Shown here: one piece after another, positions 18,038 through 28,179 of the stretch | How positions within the stretch are numbered: the stretch's first letter is position 1 | Layout: every line of letters begins with the position of its first letter | Assembly: GCA_029941685.1 (NCBI GenBank) | Contig: JAPYTC010000004.1 | Coordinates: 1-44,389 of the forward strand | Reading direction: 5' to 3' | Source: Planctomycetota bacterium | GTDB lineage: Bacteria > Planctomycetota > UBA1135 | Length of the DNA stretch: 44,389 nucleotides | Notes under the pieces: model-generated | What the model was told of the DNA's origin: nothing | Databases searched by the model: none | The model's input: the letters and a program-made list of their open reading frames with translations, nothing else | Translations under genes and position numbers: made by a program

Positions 18038-18752
18038 CGACTCTCGTACTCCTACCGACTTACGCCCGCTTAAATTCAGGCGCAAGTTTACCAATCACCC
18101 TGCTGGCTCAGTTTTAGTAGAAGCTGGTCAAACCCGTGTTTTATGCACGGTGACAGTCACCGATAGTGTGCCACGTTGGCGCCAAGGTTCTGGCAAGGGT
18201 TGGCTGACGGCCGAATACGCGATGCTACCTGGCTCAGTCGTTGGCCGCAAACAACGCGAACACAATCATCGCGATGGGCGCTCAGTCGAAATCCAACGCT
18301 TGATTGGTCGTGCTCTACGCGCTGCTGTTGACATGCGATCTTTTCCGAATGTCACCCTGCAAGTTGATTGCGATGTGTTGCAAGCCGACGGTGGCACCCG
18401 CTGCGCTGCAGTTTGCGGTGCGATGATGGCGCTTCACGATGCTGCTCATTACTTAAACGATAATGACAAGCTAAAGTCATGGCCTATCAAAAACTGGATT
18501 GCGGCTGTTTCTGTTGGTCATGTTGGCGGCCGTTCGCTACTCGATTTAGATTACAGCGAAGATTCAACCGCTGACGTCGACATGAATGTCATTGCCACTG
18601 AAAACAATGAGATTATTGAAGTGCAAGGCACTGCCGAGGGCTCACCGTTTTCTTTAGACACTCATCACGAGTTGTTAACGCTTGCCATGCAGGGCACCGG
18701 CGACATTATCGCGCAAATGAAAGAAATCTCTGCCGAAAAAATCCAAGCATGA
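18027..18752 (+). CDS. rph: Ribonuclease PH
   Basis: AGSVLVEAGQTRVLCTVTV, GWLTAEYAMLPGS, RSVEIQRLIGRALRA, QVDCDVLQADGGTR; in-frame ATG at 18027. Confidence 0.95.
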   Translation: MSRNDSRTPTDLRPLKFRRKFTNHPAGSVLVEAGQTRVLCTVTVTDSVPRWRQGSGKGWLTAEYAMLPGSVVGRKQREHNHRDGRSVEIQRLIGRALRAAVDMRSFPNVTLQVDCDVLQADGGTRCAAVCGAMMALHDAAHYLNDNDKLKSWPIKNWIAAVSVGHVGGRSLLDLDYSEDSTADVDMNVIATENNEIIEVQGTAEGSPFSLDTHHELLTLAMQGTGDIIAQMKEISAEKIQA

Positions 18753-19372
18753 GTCAAAGAATTTTACTAGCCTCGGGTAATCCCAAAAAATTAGCCGAAC
18801 TAGAATCGCTGTGCGCTGACCTCAACGTCGAGATATTAGCGCCGAGCGATATTGATGCTCCCCTGCCTGACGTTATCGAAGACGGTGGTGATTTTCTGAG
18901 CAACGCTAGTAAAAAAGCAATCGAGTTTGCCGAATTTGCTAAAGAGCACCTTGGCGACGATGTTTGGGCATTGGCTGACGACTCCGGGTTATGCGTCGAT
19001 TACTTAAACGGGGCGCCAGGGGTTTACTCGGCACGTTACGCTGGCGACGACGGTCCAAACCGTGATCAATCAAATAACAGCAAGCTGTTGGCCGATATGA
19101 GCAAAGCTGTTGGCGACGATCGCAGTGCAGCATTTTGGTGTGTCATTGCAGTTGCCCATCAAGGAGAGGTTCTTTTTGCGGTCGAAGGTAGCGTTAATGG
19201 CACAATATTGACGAAAGCCGATGGCGATGGCGGATTTGGCTACGACCCACTGTTCTTTCATGTAGAATCTGCATCAAGCTTCGCCAAGCTCCCCCCCGAG
19301 CAAAAAGCGCAAGTCAGCCACCGCGGACAGGCTATTGCACGCCTTCGCAACGCTTTAGAATCGGTGGCCTAA
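18749..19372 (+). CDS. rdgB: XTP/dITP diphosphatase (non-canonical purine NTP pyrophosphatase)
   Basis: ASGNPKKLAELE, ADDSGLCVDYLNGAPGVYSARYAG, GFGYDPLFF. Confidence 0.94.
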   Translation: MSQRILLASGNPKKLAELESLCADLNVEILAPSDIDAPLPDVIEDGGDFLSNASKKAIEFAEFAKEHLGDDVWALADDSGLCVDYLNGAPGVYSARYAGDDGPNRDQSNNSKLLADMSKAVGDDRSAAFWCVIAVAHQGEVLFAVEGSVNGTILTKADGDGGFGYDPLFFHVESASSFAKLPPEQKAQVSHRGQAIARLRNALESVA

Positions 19373-19378
19373 TAAATC

Positions 19379-21187
19379 ATGAGTAAGTCATTCCCGGCAG
19401 AGCGCATCCGCAATTTTTCGATTATCGCGCATATCGACCATGGCAAATCTACGCTTGCCGACCGCTTTCTCGAAATTACTGGTGCGGTGGATACGCGCAA
19501 CAAGCAAGCGCAGCAGCTCGACTCCATGGATATCGAGCGCGAACGTGGCATCACGATTAAGGCGGCGGCGGTTTCGCTCACAACCCACGTTAATGGCGTA
19601 GAGTATTTGTTAAATCTCATTGATACTCCCGGCCACGTAGATTTCGCTTACGAAGTTGAAAAATCTCTGCAAGCGTGCGAGGGTGCGTTGCTATTGATTG
19701 ATGCTGCACAAGGCATTCAGGCGCAAACAGTCGCCAATGCTATGCTAGCGATGGAGCAAGACATGACCATCATCCCTGTTTTTAACAAGGTAGATTTGCC
19801 GCACGCGCGTCCAGAAGAATTTGCGGGTGAGCTCGAGAACACCTTGCTACTCGAACCAGAATTAGCTTTGCATTGTTCTGCGAAAACAGGCGAAGGCGTA
19901 GAAGCCATCATCGAAGCGTTAGTCGCACGCGTCGAAGCACCGCAGGGAGACCCTCATGCACCCCTGCAGGCATTAATTTTCGATGCCAAATACGACGAGT
20001 ATCGTGGCATTGTGGTTTGCGTCAGAATTATTAATGGCACCTTACACAAAGGTGATACTGCGCACATGATTGGCGTTGGCGCCGATTACGAAGCTGTTGA
20101 TATCGGCAAGTTCATGCCAAAAATGGTGACGCACGACTCATTGTCAGTTGGCGAAGTGGGTTACTTCATTTCAAACATCAAGAATCTAGAGGACGTCCGT
20201 GTTGGTGACACCATGACTATTTCTAAAGGTGAGCGAGCCGAAGCACTCAAAGGCTATCGCGAACCACAGCCCATGGTTTGGTGTGGTGTATTCCCCGTTA
20301 GCTCTGGCGACTTCGAAGATCTACGCGCGGCATTGAAGCAGCTAAAACTGAATGACTCATCGATTATATTTGAACCCGAATCTTCTGAGGCTCTAGGCTT
20401 TGGTTTTCGCTGTGGATTCCTTGGCTTGCTGCACATGGAAATCGTGCAAGAGCGTCTCGAACGCGAGTCTGATTTAAGCGTTGTGCAAACTGCACCCTCA
20501 GTGCCTTACCAAATCGTGCTGAAAGACGGCTCAGTAAAAGACATCCATGCGCCAGGCATGTTGCCTGACCCAAACTTGTTCGAAGAGATTCAAGAGCCAA
20601 TTGTTACGACTCACATCTTGATTCCCGTCGAATCAATTGGCGCGATAATGTCGCTATGTGCCGAACGCCGGGGCACCTTCTTACGACAAGAACATTTGTC
20701 TGCCAACCGCGTCATGCTCACCTGGGATTTACCCCTCGCCGAAATCATTTACGACTTTTACGACAAGCTCAAGTCTGGGACAAAGGGTTACGGCACGATG
20801 AACCTCGAATCGCCGCGTTTCGAATCAGCTAACTTGGTGAAGTTACGCATTTTGGTGGCTGGCAACGACGCCGACGCACTATCTACCATTTGTCACGCCG
20901 ACAATGCCCAGCGCCGCGGACGTGCCGTACTGAAAGTATTGCGTAAAGAAATTCCGCGTCACCAATTTGAGATAGCCCTGCAAGCTGCTGTTGGCGGAAA
21001 AATTTTGGCGCGCGAAAACATTCGTGCATTGTCAAAGAATGTGACTGCTAAATGTTATGGCGGTGACATCACTCGTAAACGTAAACTATTGGCTAAGCAG
21101 AAAGAAGGTAAGAAGCGCATGAAGAGCATCGGCAATGTCGAAGTTCCGCAAAAAGCATTCTTGTCTGTACTAACTACCGACGAATAA
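19379..21187 (+). CDS. lepA: Elongation factor 4
   Basis: IRNFSIIAHIDHGKSTLADRFLE, DTPGHVDFAYEVEKSLQACEGALL; full-length 602 aa LepA. Confidence 0.97.
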   Translation: MSKSFPAERIRNFSIIAHIDHGKSTLADRFLEITGAVDTRNKQAQQLDSMDIERERGITIKAAAVSLTTHVNGVEYLLNLIDTPGHVDFAYEVEKSLQACEGALLLIDAAQGIQAQTVANAMLAMEQDMTIIPVFNKVDLPHARPEEFAGELENTLLLEPELALHCSAKTGEGVEAIIEALVARVEAPQGDPHAPLQALIFDAKYDEYRGIVVCVRIINGTLHKGDTAHMIGVGADYEAVDIGKFMPKMVTHDSLSVGEVGYFISNIKNLEDVRVGDTMTISKGERAEALKGYREPQPMVWCGVFPVSSGDFEDLRAALKQLKLNDSSIIFEPESSEALGFGFRCGFLGLLHMEIVQERLERESDLSVVQTAPSVPYQIVLKDGSVKDIHAPGMLPDPNLFEEIQEPIVTTHILIPVESIGAIMSLCAERRGTFLRQEHLSANRVMLTWDLPLAEIIYDFYDKLKSGTKGYGTMNLESPRFESANLVKLRILVAGNDADALSTICHADNAQRRGRAVLKVLRKEIPRHQFEIALQAAVGGKILARENIRALSKNVTAKCYGGDITRKRKLLAKQKEGKKRMKSIGNVEVPQKAFLSVLTTDE

Positions 21188-21192
21188 TCTTC

Positions 21193-22599
21193 ATGTCTGA
21201 CAAGAAAGAAAAATCCAAACATCCTTTTCGTGAAAACATCGAAGTGGTGCTGTTTGCGATTGTGATGGCTATGGGCCTCAAGGTATTTGCTGTTGAGGCG
21301 TATCAAATCCCTACCGGTTCAATGCAGCCCACATTGATGGGCACCGAATTGCTCGATCCCGCCACCAAGCGTCCAAATGGTGCGCTTAACGACCGCGTGT
21401 TGGTAGACAAGATTTCTTATTTTTTCAGAGATCCGCAGCGCTGGGAGGTCGTGGTATTTCGCTATCCTCTTCTTACACATAACAATTACGTCAAGCGCCT
21501 GGTCGGAATGCCCAACGAAGAGCTCTGGATTGACGGTGGTGATTTGTATGCCCGCGAACTAGACACCGATGATGATTTCGTAGTGCTAACCAAGCCATGG
21601 AAAGTCATGCAAAATATCTGGAAGCAAGTGTTACCCGGAGTCGGTGACGACCCCGCGCAGTGGCATGGTTGGCGAATCACTGGCAAAGCCACAAAAAACG
21701 ATGATGGCTATGTTGTGTTTATCGGCGACGGAAAATGTGATTATTCCTCCAGCATCCGCAATGGCTATTTGCACGGCTACCCCGAAGAAGTTTATTTTTC
21801 GGTGCCTAATGTTTCGTCACGTTCACGCGAAGTCGTCGGCGATTTGCGTTTGCAGTTTCATCTAGACGGAATTCAAGCGAGTGGTTTTATCGAAGCTGGC
21901 TTAGAGCTCGGCAACAACTTGATTAACGCAAAACTCGATGCCTCTGGATCGTTGAGCTTGTCATTACCTGACGGCGAACAACGCATCATTGAAATCCCCG
22001 CTAACTTTAGTGGTGATGTCGACCTCGCATTCTGGGACCACCACTTGCGTGTGTCCTTAGCTGGAGATGTTGTGTTCAACGAAAAGCTAGATGTTGAGCC
22101 ACATAAGCCTCGCCGCAATCGCATGCGATTCACCGTTAAAGGCAGCGGGTGGGTTTTGAGTCCGGTTACTGTGTCACGCGACATTCACTATTTACCGCCC
22201 CGCCAAAACGCTGCGCCAATCTTTGAAATTAGTGACGGCCACTATTTCATGATGGGCGACAATACACAAAACTCGTTAGATAGTCGTGATTGGCAACGCG
22301 AAACGTTCAGTTACGACAATGGCATTGATGCGCCTTTGAAAATAGCCGGCGATCATCTGCAGCATGGTTCTGACCCGATGTACAACAATCCACGCTGGAA
22401 CATGTCGCACGACATCATGACGGTTCGCGATGAGTTCGGCAACATTCACACCCTCGACGAAAACACTGTCAAGCAAAGTGCCGACGTCTTGCAGCACGCA
22501 CCATTAGTGCCACGCGAATATTTGCTCGGACGTGCGCTAGCAGTATTCATGCCACTGAAACCTATCGCTCCAACCAACCGCTTTAACCTAGTACAGTAA
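21193..22599 (+). CDS. lepB: Signal peptidase I with large insertion
   Basis: QIPTGSMQPTLMG (Ser), NNYVKRLVGMPNE (Lys), YFMMGDNTQNSLDSRDW; roughly 200-aa insert between the catalytic blocks. Confidence 0.9.
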   Translation: MSDKKEKSKHPFRENIEVVLFAIVMAMGLKVFAVEAYQIPTGSMQPTLMGTELLDPATKRPNGALNDRVLVDKISYFFRDPQRWEVVVFRYPLLTHNNYVKRLVGMPNEELWIDGGDLYARELDTDDDFVVLTKPWKVMQNIWKQVLPGVGDDPAQWHGWRITGKATKNDDGYVVFIGDGKCDYSSSIRNGYLHGYPEEVYFSVPNVSSRSREVVGDLRLQFHLDGIQASGFIEAGLELGNNLINAKLDASGSLSLSLPDGEQRIIEIPANFSGDVDLAFWDHHLRVSLAGDVVFNEKLDVEPHKPRRNRMRFTVKGSGWVLSPVTVSRDIHYLPPRQNAAPIFEISDGHYFMMGDNTQNSLDSRDWQRETFSYDNGIDAPLKIAGDHLQHGSDPMYNNPRWNMSHDIMTVRDEFGNIHTLDENTVKQSADVLQHAPLVPREYLLGRALAVFMPLKPIAPTNRFNLVQ

Positions 22600-22600
22600 C

Positions 22601-23329
22601 ATGAGCATTATCCTCGAGACTAAAAACATTAGTAAGGCGTTCAAAGGACGCGCCGTAGTTAAAAGTGTCGATCTCCATGTCAAATCTGGAGAAATTGTCG
22701 GCTTACTTGGCCCGAACGGCGCGGGCAAGACCACGACATTTCGCATGTGCATGGGAATGATTGCTCCAGGTAGCGGACAAATATTTTTGCATAACGAAGA
22801 TGTCACTGCGATGCCAATTTACCAGCGAGCTCGTCGCGGATTAGGTTACCTAGCGCAAGAGGCATCGGTATTTCGCAAGTTATCCGTTGCGGACAACATC
22901 CTCGCTGTTCTTGAGACGCTTAAGTTAGATAAAAACGAACGCGCTCAACAATGCGATGCCCTACTCGAAGAATTTGGCCTGACACATTTGCGCGATAGCA
23001 TGGGCGAAGTTCTATCTGGCGGTGAACGGCGTCGTGTTGAAATTGCACGGGCATTGGCGACCAACCCAAAGCTGATTTTACTTGACGAACCATTTAGTGG
23101 TGTTGACCCGATTGCGGTTGAAGATATTCAGGCGATATTGATGCAACTGCAGAAAAAAGGTATCGCTATTCTGCTTACCGATCACAACGTGCGCGAAACG
23201 CTGAGCATAACGACTCGTTCTTACATTTTGTCTACTGGAACTGTGCTTGCCGAAGGTACCGCCGAAGAATTAGTGCATAATAGTTCCGTGCGTAAAGTTT
23301 ATTTGGGCGAAAATTTCGAGTTAAGTTAA
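22601..23329 (+). CDS. lptB: LPS export ABC transporter ATP-binding protein
   Basis: GLLGPNGAGKTTTFRMCMG, ARRGLGYLAQEASVFRKLSVADNI, LSGGERRRVEIARAL, LLDEPFSGVDP. Confidence 0.93.
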   Translation: MSIILETKNISKAFKGRAVVKSVDLHVKSGEIVGLLGPNGAGKTTTFRMCMGMIAPGSGQIFLHNEDVTAMPIYQRARRGLGYLAQEASVFRKLSVADNILAVLETLKLDKNERAQQCDALLEEFGLTHLRDSMGEVLSGGERRRVEIARALATNPKLILLDEPFSGVDPIAVEDIQAILMQLQKKGIAILLTDHNVRETLSITTRSYILSTGTVLAEGTAEELVHNSSVRKVYLGENFELS

Positions 23330-23398
23330 AGCAGGGCGTCCGCGAAATTGGTGGCGAGGGTAGAATATCGCGCCCCCATTCACACGATACACCTTGTC

Positions 23399-24136
23399 AT
23401 GGAAATCTTTAGCTTCGTTAAACGCGTTCCTTCCACAACCGCTAATGTGGAAATAAAAGACCAACAGCTCGACACTTCGGGTTGCGAGTTCGAAATCAAC
23501 CCATACGACCTCTTCGCTGTAGAAGAGGGCTTGCGTCAAAAAGAAGCCGCTGGCGACGGCAATGTCACTTCAGTCAGCTTTGGCAGCGACGCTTCGCAAA
23601 AAGATTTGCGCACAACTTTAGCGATGGGTGCCGACGCAGCTTTGTTGCTGAGAAACGATGCCGCCGACACTGCTGATGCTGCCACTACCGCCAAGGTCAT
23701 TGCGGCTGCAATGGACGGGCGCAGTTTCGACTTGTTGCTGTTCGGCAAGCAAGCCGTTGACCGCGATCAGCATGGTGTTGGTCCAGGTGTAGCAACTCGC
23801 TTGGGTATTCCTTGTATCACCGAGGTCATCTCTTTAACTATCGACGACGGCAAGGTTACTGCCATGCGTGAGGTTGAAGGAGCCACAGAAACTATTACCA
23901 CAAGCGTGCCTTGCGCAATTACTTGTCAGAAAGGTTTGAACGAGCCACGCCTTGCTTCATTGAAAGGCATCATGGCCGCCAAGAGAAAGCCTCTCGAATC
24001 CATCGATACTGAAATGCCCGCAATGGCACTTACTGTCGAGTCTACTCAACCACCAGATGTTCGCCCTGCTGGTCGTATCGTTGCCAATGCTGCTGAATTG
24101 GTCGACGCACTTCGCAACGAAGCAAAAGTTCTATAA
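23399..24136 (+). CDS. etfB: Electron transfer flavoprotein beta subunit
   Basis: MEIFSFVKRVPST, INPYDLFAVEEGL, GKQAVDRDQHGVGPGVATRLGIP. Confidence 0.92.
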   Translation: MEIFSFVKRVPSTTANVEIKDQQLDTSGCEFEINPYDLFAVEEGLRQKEAAGDGNVTSVSFGSDASQKDLRTTLAMGADAALLLRNDAADTADAATTAKVIAAAMDGRSFDLLLFGKQAVDRDQHGVGPGVATRLGIPCITEVISLTIDDGKVTAMREVEGATETITTSVPCAITCQKGLNEPRLASLKGIMAAKRKPLESIDTEMPAMALTVESTQPPDVRPAGRIVANAAELVDALRNEAKVL

Positions 24137-24148
24137 AAGGTAAATAAA

Positions 24149-25087
24149 ATGTCATCTGTACTAGTCATTCTTGAAACTCGCAGCGGTGAACTTCGCTCTG
24201 CATGCCTTGAAACTGTTGGTGCTGCCCGCACAATTGCCGACGCTAAAGGTTGTAATGTAGTTGCTCTCGCAACCGAAACCGCAAACATCGATGCTGCTGT
24301 AGTTGGTGGCGCTGGCGCTGATCAATTAATGATTGCAACGGCCGATGCGCACTCTGCCGATGCGGCAGCAACAACTATTGCGCGCGTCGCTAAAGAAGTT
24401 GGCGCCGATGTAGTGTTACTTTCCGCCACCGTTCGCGGCCGCGACATCACCCCGCGCGTTGCTGCCCTACTCGACACTGGTTTTGCTGCCGACTGCACTG
24501 CAGTTGACTCAAACACCATGCTCTTCACTCGCCCAATATGTGGTGGTAAGGCTTTCAACAACGTAACAGTGAACGGTGATGTTGTAGTTGCCAGCCTTCG
24601 CCCTAACTTCTTTGCAAGTGCTGGGCGCGACCACACTGCTGAGATAAGCGAGGTGGCTAGTGAAACCGCTCTTGCACAAGTTGTTGAAGTGGCTGCACAA
24701 AGCGGCGGTCGTCCTGATGTAGCCGAATCCACCATCGTAGTTTCAGGTGGTCGCGGAATGGCAAGCCCTGATAACTGGAATCTAATCGAAGCAATTGCTG
24801 ATGCAATCCCTGGCGCAGGACTTGGCGCATCTCGTGCAGTAGTCGATGCCGGCTGGCGCCCGCATAGCGAGCAGGTTGGACAAACTGGTAAAACAGTTTC
24901 ACCTGAACTGTACATCGCCATCGGCATTTCTGGCGCGATTCAACATCTTGCCGGCATGAGATCTTCGAAGGTGATTGTGGCAATCAACAAAGATGCCGAT
25001 GCGCCGATATTCAAGCATGCTACTTATGGCATTGTTGGCGATGTATTCGAAGTACTGCCAGAATTGGCCGCTGAGTTGGCGAAGTAA
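24149..25087 (+). CDS. etfA: Electron transfer flavoprotein alpha subunit
   Basis: VVSGGRGMASPDNWNLIEAIADAIPGAGLGASRAVVDAGW, GQTGKTVSPELYIAIGISGAIQHLAGM, INKDADAPIF. Confidence 0.95.
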   Translation: MSSVLVILETRSGELRSACLETVGAARTIADAKGCNVVALATETANIDAAVVGGAGADQLMIATADAHSADAAATTIARVAKEVGADVVLLSATVRGRDITPRVAALLDTGFAADCTAVDSNTMLFTRPICGGKAFNNVTVNGDVVVASLRPNFFASAGRDHTAEISEVASETALAQVVEVAAQSGGRPDVAESTIVVSGGRGMASPDNWNLIEAIADAIPGAGLGASRAVVDAGWRPHSEQVGQTGKTVSPELYIAIGISGAIQHLAGMRSSKVIVAINKDADAPIFKHATYGIVGDVFEVLPELAAELAK

Positions 25088-25091
25088 TTTA

Positions 25092-26087
25092 TCAGCAGTG
25101 ATAGTCGGCCAATAAAGCCTCAACCAAATACTGGCGCCGAATTAAATCTTCATCGATAGCAACCGAAGCGCGGGAATCTTTTATTAGGTTCACGCGCTTT
25201 AAGAATTGGTGCAAGCTTTGCTCCATAGGGTCGCCAATACTCACTGCGTCTTGTGCCTCATCAGCATGTGCAGCAAATTGCATTTGATAGTTTGCGCCGA
25301 TTATACGGTGACACAATTTGTCATCAATGGAGTACTCTGCAGGTGATGGGAACACACCAATATCTTCAAGGATAATCTCGCACTGTAACACGCGAGAATG
25401 GGTGCAATACTCAAAGCGCAATGCCGAATCAGGCGAATCTTTCGCGCGTTCGGTGTACTCAACTTTCTTTAGATACGCAGGCCCCGGGGATATTCTTTGA
25501 ATTAAGCTTAATGGGTGCGATAGCACCTCCTGCCAGCGTTTTTTCCCACGCAGTTTCGGCGACAACAGCATCGAAAACTTTCGCGCCTGCGACATATCGT
25601 GCTGCGGGTGTAGCTGATGCCACGCCTCTAAGGTGAATGGCCATTGGCAGTTTTCACTAATCAGCAACTCGTTTGCACTAAAGTTAAGAATTAAATCGTC
25701 GCAATGTTTTGCGCCAGACACGCACAACGGCTTTTCACAAAACACATGCGCATGAGAATCTAAACACTGCTGAATCCAGTCAATATGTGTGGTAGTTGGC
25801 GAAGCAATAATTACTGCTTCGGGATTGGTCTCAGCCAACATGTCTTCCTCTTCGGCATATACCTCTGGACGCAAGCCGCTGCCCAGCAATTCTTCGCTAG
25901 CTGCACGAGCTGAGTCGTAACTCCCACCAACAATTGCCACCACCTCGGCGCCGGCAGCATGGGCTTGCAGCGCCAATAATCCACCTGTGCCCATATTGGT
26001 GCGCCGCGCACCAACAATCGCCACCCGCAAACCATTAGCTATTGCTTGGGGTTTGCCCGGAGTTGGCTGAGAAGATGGCGACGTCAT
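25092..26087 (-). CDS. Gfo/Idh/MocA-family oxidoreductase
   Basis: LRVAIVGARRTNMGTGGLLALQ, VIIASPTTTHIDWIQQCLDSHAHVFCEKPL. Confidence 0.82.
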   Translation of the reverse strand: MTSPSSQPTPGKPQAIANGLRVAIVGARRTNMGTGGLLALQAHAAGAEVVAIVGGSYDSARAASEELLGSGLRPEVYAEEEDMLAETNPEAVIIASPTTTHIDWIQQCLDSHAHVFCEKPLCVSGAKHCDDLILNFSANELLISENCQWPFTLEAWHQLHPQHDMSQARKFSMLLSPKLRGKKRWQEVLSHPLSLIQRISPGPAYLKKVEYTERAKDSPDSALRFEYCTHSRVLQCEIILEDIGVFPSPAEYSIDDKLCHRIIGANYQMQFAAHADEAQDAVSIGDPMEQSLHQFLKRVNLIKDSRASVAIDEDLIRRQYLVEALLADYHC

Positions 26088-26117
26088 GCTGAATTGTGGT
26101 TATCCTAGAGTAGCGAA

Positions 26118-27104
26118 ATGCCTGCGTCACCTCCATCATCTTTAATGGTGCGTTTGCCGAATCCTCTCGGCGACGCCGTGATGGCATTGCCGCTACTTTC
26201 TAATATTAAACAACGCTTTCCTGACTGTCGCCTAAGCCTGGTAGGTAATCCAGAATATGAATCTTTATTCAGTGGTCTAAGCCATATAGACCAATTCGTT
26301 GCTCTTGATAATTCGCTTAGCATCGCCGAGCAATCCAAAATTTTAGAAGAGCAGCAATGCGACACAATTATTTTGTGCCCCAACTCGTGGTCGTCCGCAT
26401 TGGTTGCGCGGAAGGCCGGAATCAAGCAACGCATCGGTCGCACTAAACATTTGCGCTCGTTTCTGCTCACTCATTCTTTGCCAGCGATTGACAAACCGCG
26501 CTTAATGCCAGAACTGTATTGTGAATTAATTACTGCATTCGGCGTTGGCTTCTCTGTTGACCCAGCATATTTGCCTGCGCCCGAAATTGCAGTCAGTTGG
26601 GCGCCGCCAAAACTGGGATACTTCATGGTGGCACCTGGTGCCGCATTTGGTTCTAGCAAACAATACCCCGCACACTTAATGGCTACGGCCCTGAACGGAA
26701 TTCATGCAAAACACCAATTGTTGCCGGTGCTTTTTGGAGCGCCTAGCGAACATCAATCGCTAATTGAATTGTCGAAACTGCTCGATCATCCATTCATTGT
26801 CGCTAAACAATATGCTGACTTCAACGAAATCAAACACGTGATGAAAAAAGCAAGTTTCGTGTTATCTATGGATAGCGGTGCACGCCACATTGCAGTCGCA
26901 GTCGGCACTCCACAACTTGCAATCTTCGGCCCTACTGACCCAAGTTGGACTGCACACGCCATGGACGGCGCGGTATTCGTCGCAAATGACAAGCTTGATT
27001 GTCTTGGCTGTCACCACAAAACCTGTCCGCTCAAAGGTCACCCTTGCATGAATGACCTAGACCCGCAAATCATTATCGATGCCAGCTCAAGATTTATCGC
27101 CTAG
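26118..27104 (+). CDS. Glycosyltransferase family 9 (ADP-heptose:LPS heptosyltransferase-like)
   Basis: VRLPNPLGDAVMALPLLSNIKQRFPDCRLSLVG, APGAAFGSSKQYP, LSMDSGARHIAVAVGTPQLAIFGPTDP. Confidence 0.9.
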   Translation: MPASPPSSLMVRLPNPLGDAVMALPLLSNIKQRFPDCRLSLVGNPEYESLFSGLSHIDQFVALDNSLSIAEQSKILEEQQCDTIILCPNSWSSALVARKAGIKQRIGRTKHLRSFLLTHSLPAIDKPRLMPELYCELITAFGVGFSVDPAYLPAPEIAVSWAPPKLGYFMVAPGAAFGSSKQYPAHLMATALNGIHAKHQLLPVLFGAPSEHQSLIELSKLLDHPFIVAKQYADFNEIKHVMKKASFVLSMDSGARHIAVAVGTPQLAIFGPTDPSWTAHAMDGAVFVANDKLDCLGCHHKTCPLKGHPCMNDLDPQIIIDASSRFIA

Positions 27105-28179
27105 CAACGAAATATTGTTTACCGAGGCGCATTCGACTTGGTCGCAGTTATTGAGTGATATTGCAGAGTCAAGTCAAAGCATATTGTTTGAGAACTACAT
27201 TTGGAATGACGGCGCCGCAAGTGATGCCTTGCTCGTAGCCATGCGCAACGCAAAATCCAATGGAGCGGACATCACTATTCATCTTGATGCTATTGGGTCA
27301 TTTCACGCGTCGAGTCAATTACTCTCCGAAATATCAAAAATCGCAAAACTAGTGATTTATAACAAGCCGCGTTTCGAGTTTCTTTATTCGCGATTCGTCA
27401 ATAGCGTAATGCGACGTACTCATCGTCGCATCATCGTTTGTGACGACAAAAATGCTTGGGTTGGCGGCTTAGCTATCGATGATTTCTGGTGGCATGAAAA
27501 CATAAATCCATGCCGTGAATCTATGCTACGAGTGAGCGGCGCTATCTGCCACGAACTTAGACGGATTTTTTTCAATCTCGAGGCCAAAGTGGAGCATCGC
27601 AATTCAATTACTCTTAAACCACTAAGCGCTAACAGCGCTCGCGTATGCAACTTTAGTCCCTTTGGGCGTCCAACTTTTTTGCGGCTGTTACTACAACGAA
27701 TCGGTCGCGCACAAAACTCTATACACATAGCTACTGCTTATTTTATTCCGCCGCGCAAACTTCGCCGCGCCTTAATTAAGGCGCGACAACGTGGGGTCGA
27801 AGTGTATCTACAACTGCCTTCTGCAAAGTTACATGACCATCCAATGGTGAGAATGGCGGCACGCCGTCACTACGCGAAATTACTGAAACGCGGTGTAGTG
27901 ATTTATGAATACACCCAGAGCTTTCAGCATAGCAAAACGGCATTATTTGACAACTGTGACTGCCTAGTCGGGTCACCAAACATTGACCGCTGGTCATTCT
28001 TCAGGAATCACGAACTTTTAATTGAAAGCACTGATCCTAGTTTATGTGAACAGCTCAAACAGTCCTTTGACGCTGACATGCGCCGCTCGGTGCAGATTGA
28101 TCCGCAACTCTGGGAGAGACGCAGCACCAAAACCCGTTTACTCGAGAACTTCGCCGGAATTTTTGACCCCATTTTATGA
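27079..28179 (+). CDS. Phospholipase D / cardiolipin synthase family protein (ClsB-like)
   Basis: Two HKD-type regions: HRRIIVCDDKNAWVGGLAI and HSKTALFDNCDCLVGSPNIDRWSF. Confidence 0.87.
   Translation: MPAQDLSPSNEILFTEAHSTWSQLLSDIAESSQSILFENYIWNDGAASDALLVAMRNAKSNGADITIHLDAIGSFHASSQLLSEISKIAKLVIYNKPRFEFLYSRFVNSVMRRTHRRIIVCDDKNAWVGGLAIDDFWWHENINPCRESMLRVSGAICHELRRIFFNLEAKVEHRNSITLKPLSANSARVCNFSPFGRPTFLRLLLQRIGRAQNSIHIATAYFIPPRKLRRALIKARQRGVEVYLQLPSAKLHDHPMVRMAARRHYAKLLKRGVVIYEYTQSFQHSKTALFDNCDCLVGSPNIDRWSFFRNHELLIESTDPSLCEQLKQSFDADMRRSVQIDPQLWERRSTKTRLLENFAGIFDPIL

Noticed and set aside
24322-24927. Long antisense ORF within etfA, and similar antisense/overlapping ORFs in the track (2191-2601, 32666-33205, 39687-40124)
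   Set aside because: They overlap strongly supported genes and have compositionally implausible products; by-products of codon bias.
25092-25094. Possible C-terminal Cys-Sec (..DYHC-TGA-TAA) in the Gfo/Idh gene
   Set aside because: Read-through would add one residue only; the tandem stop is more likely an ordinary double stop, and there is no redox context in this family.
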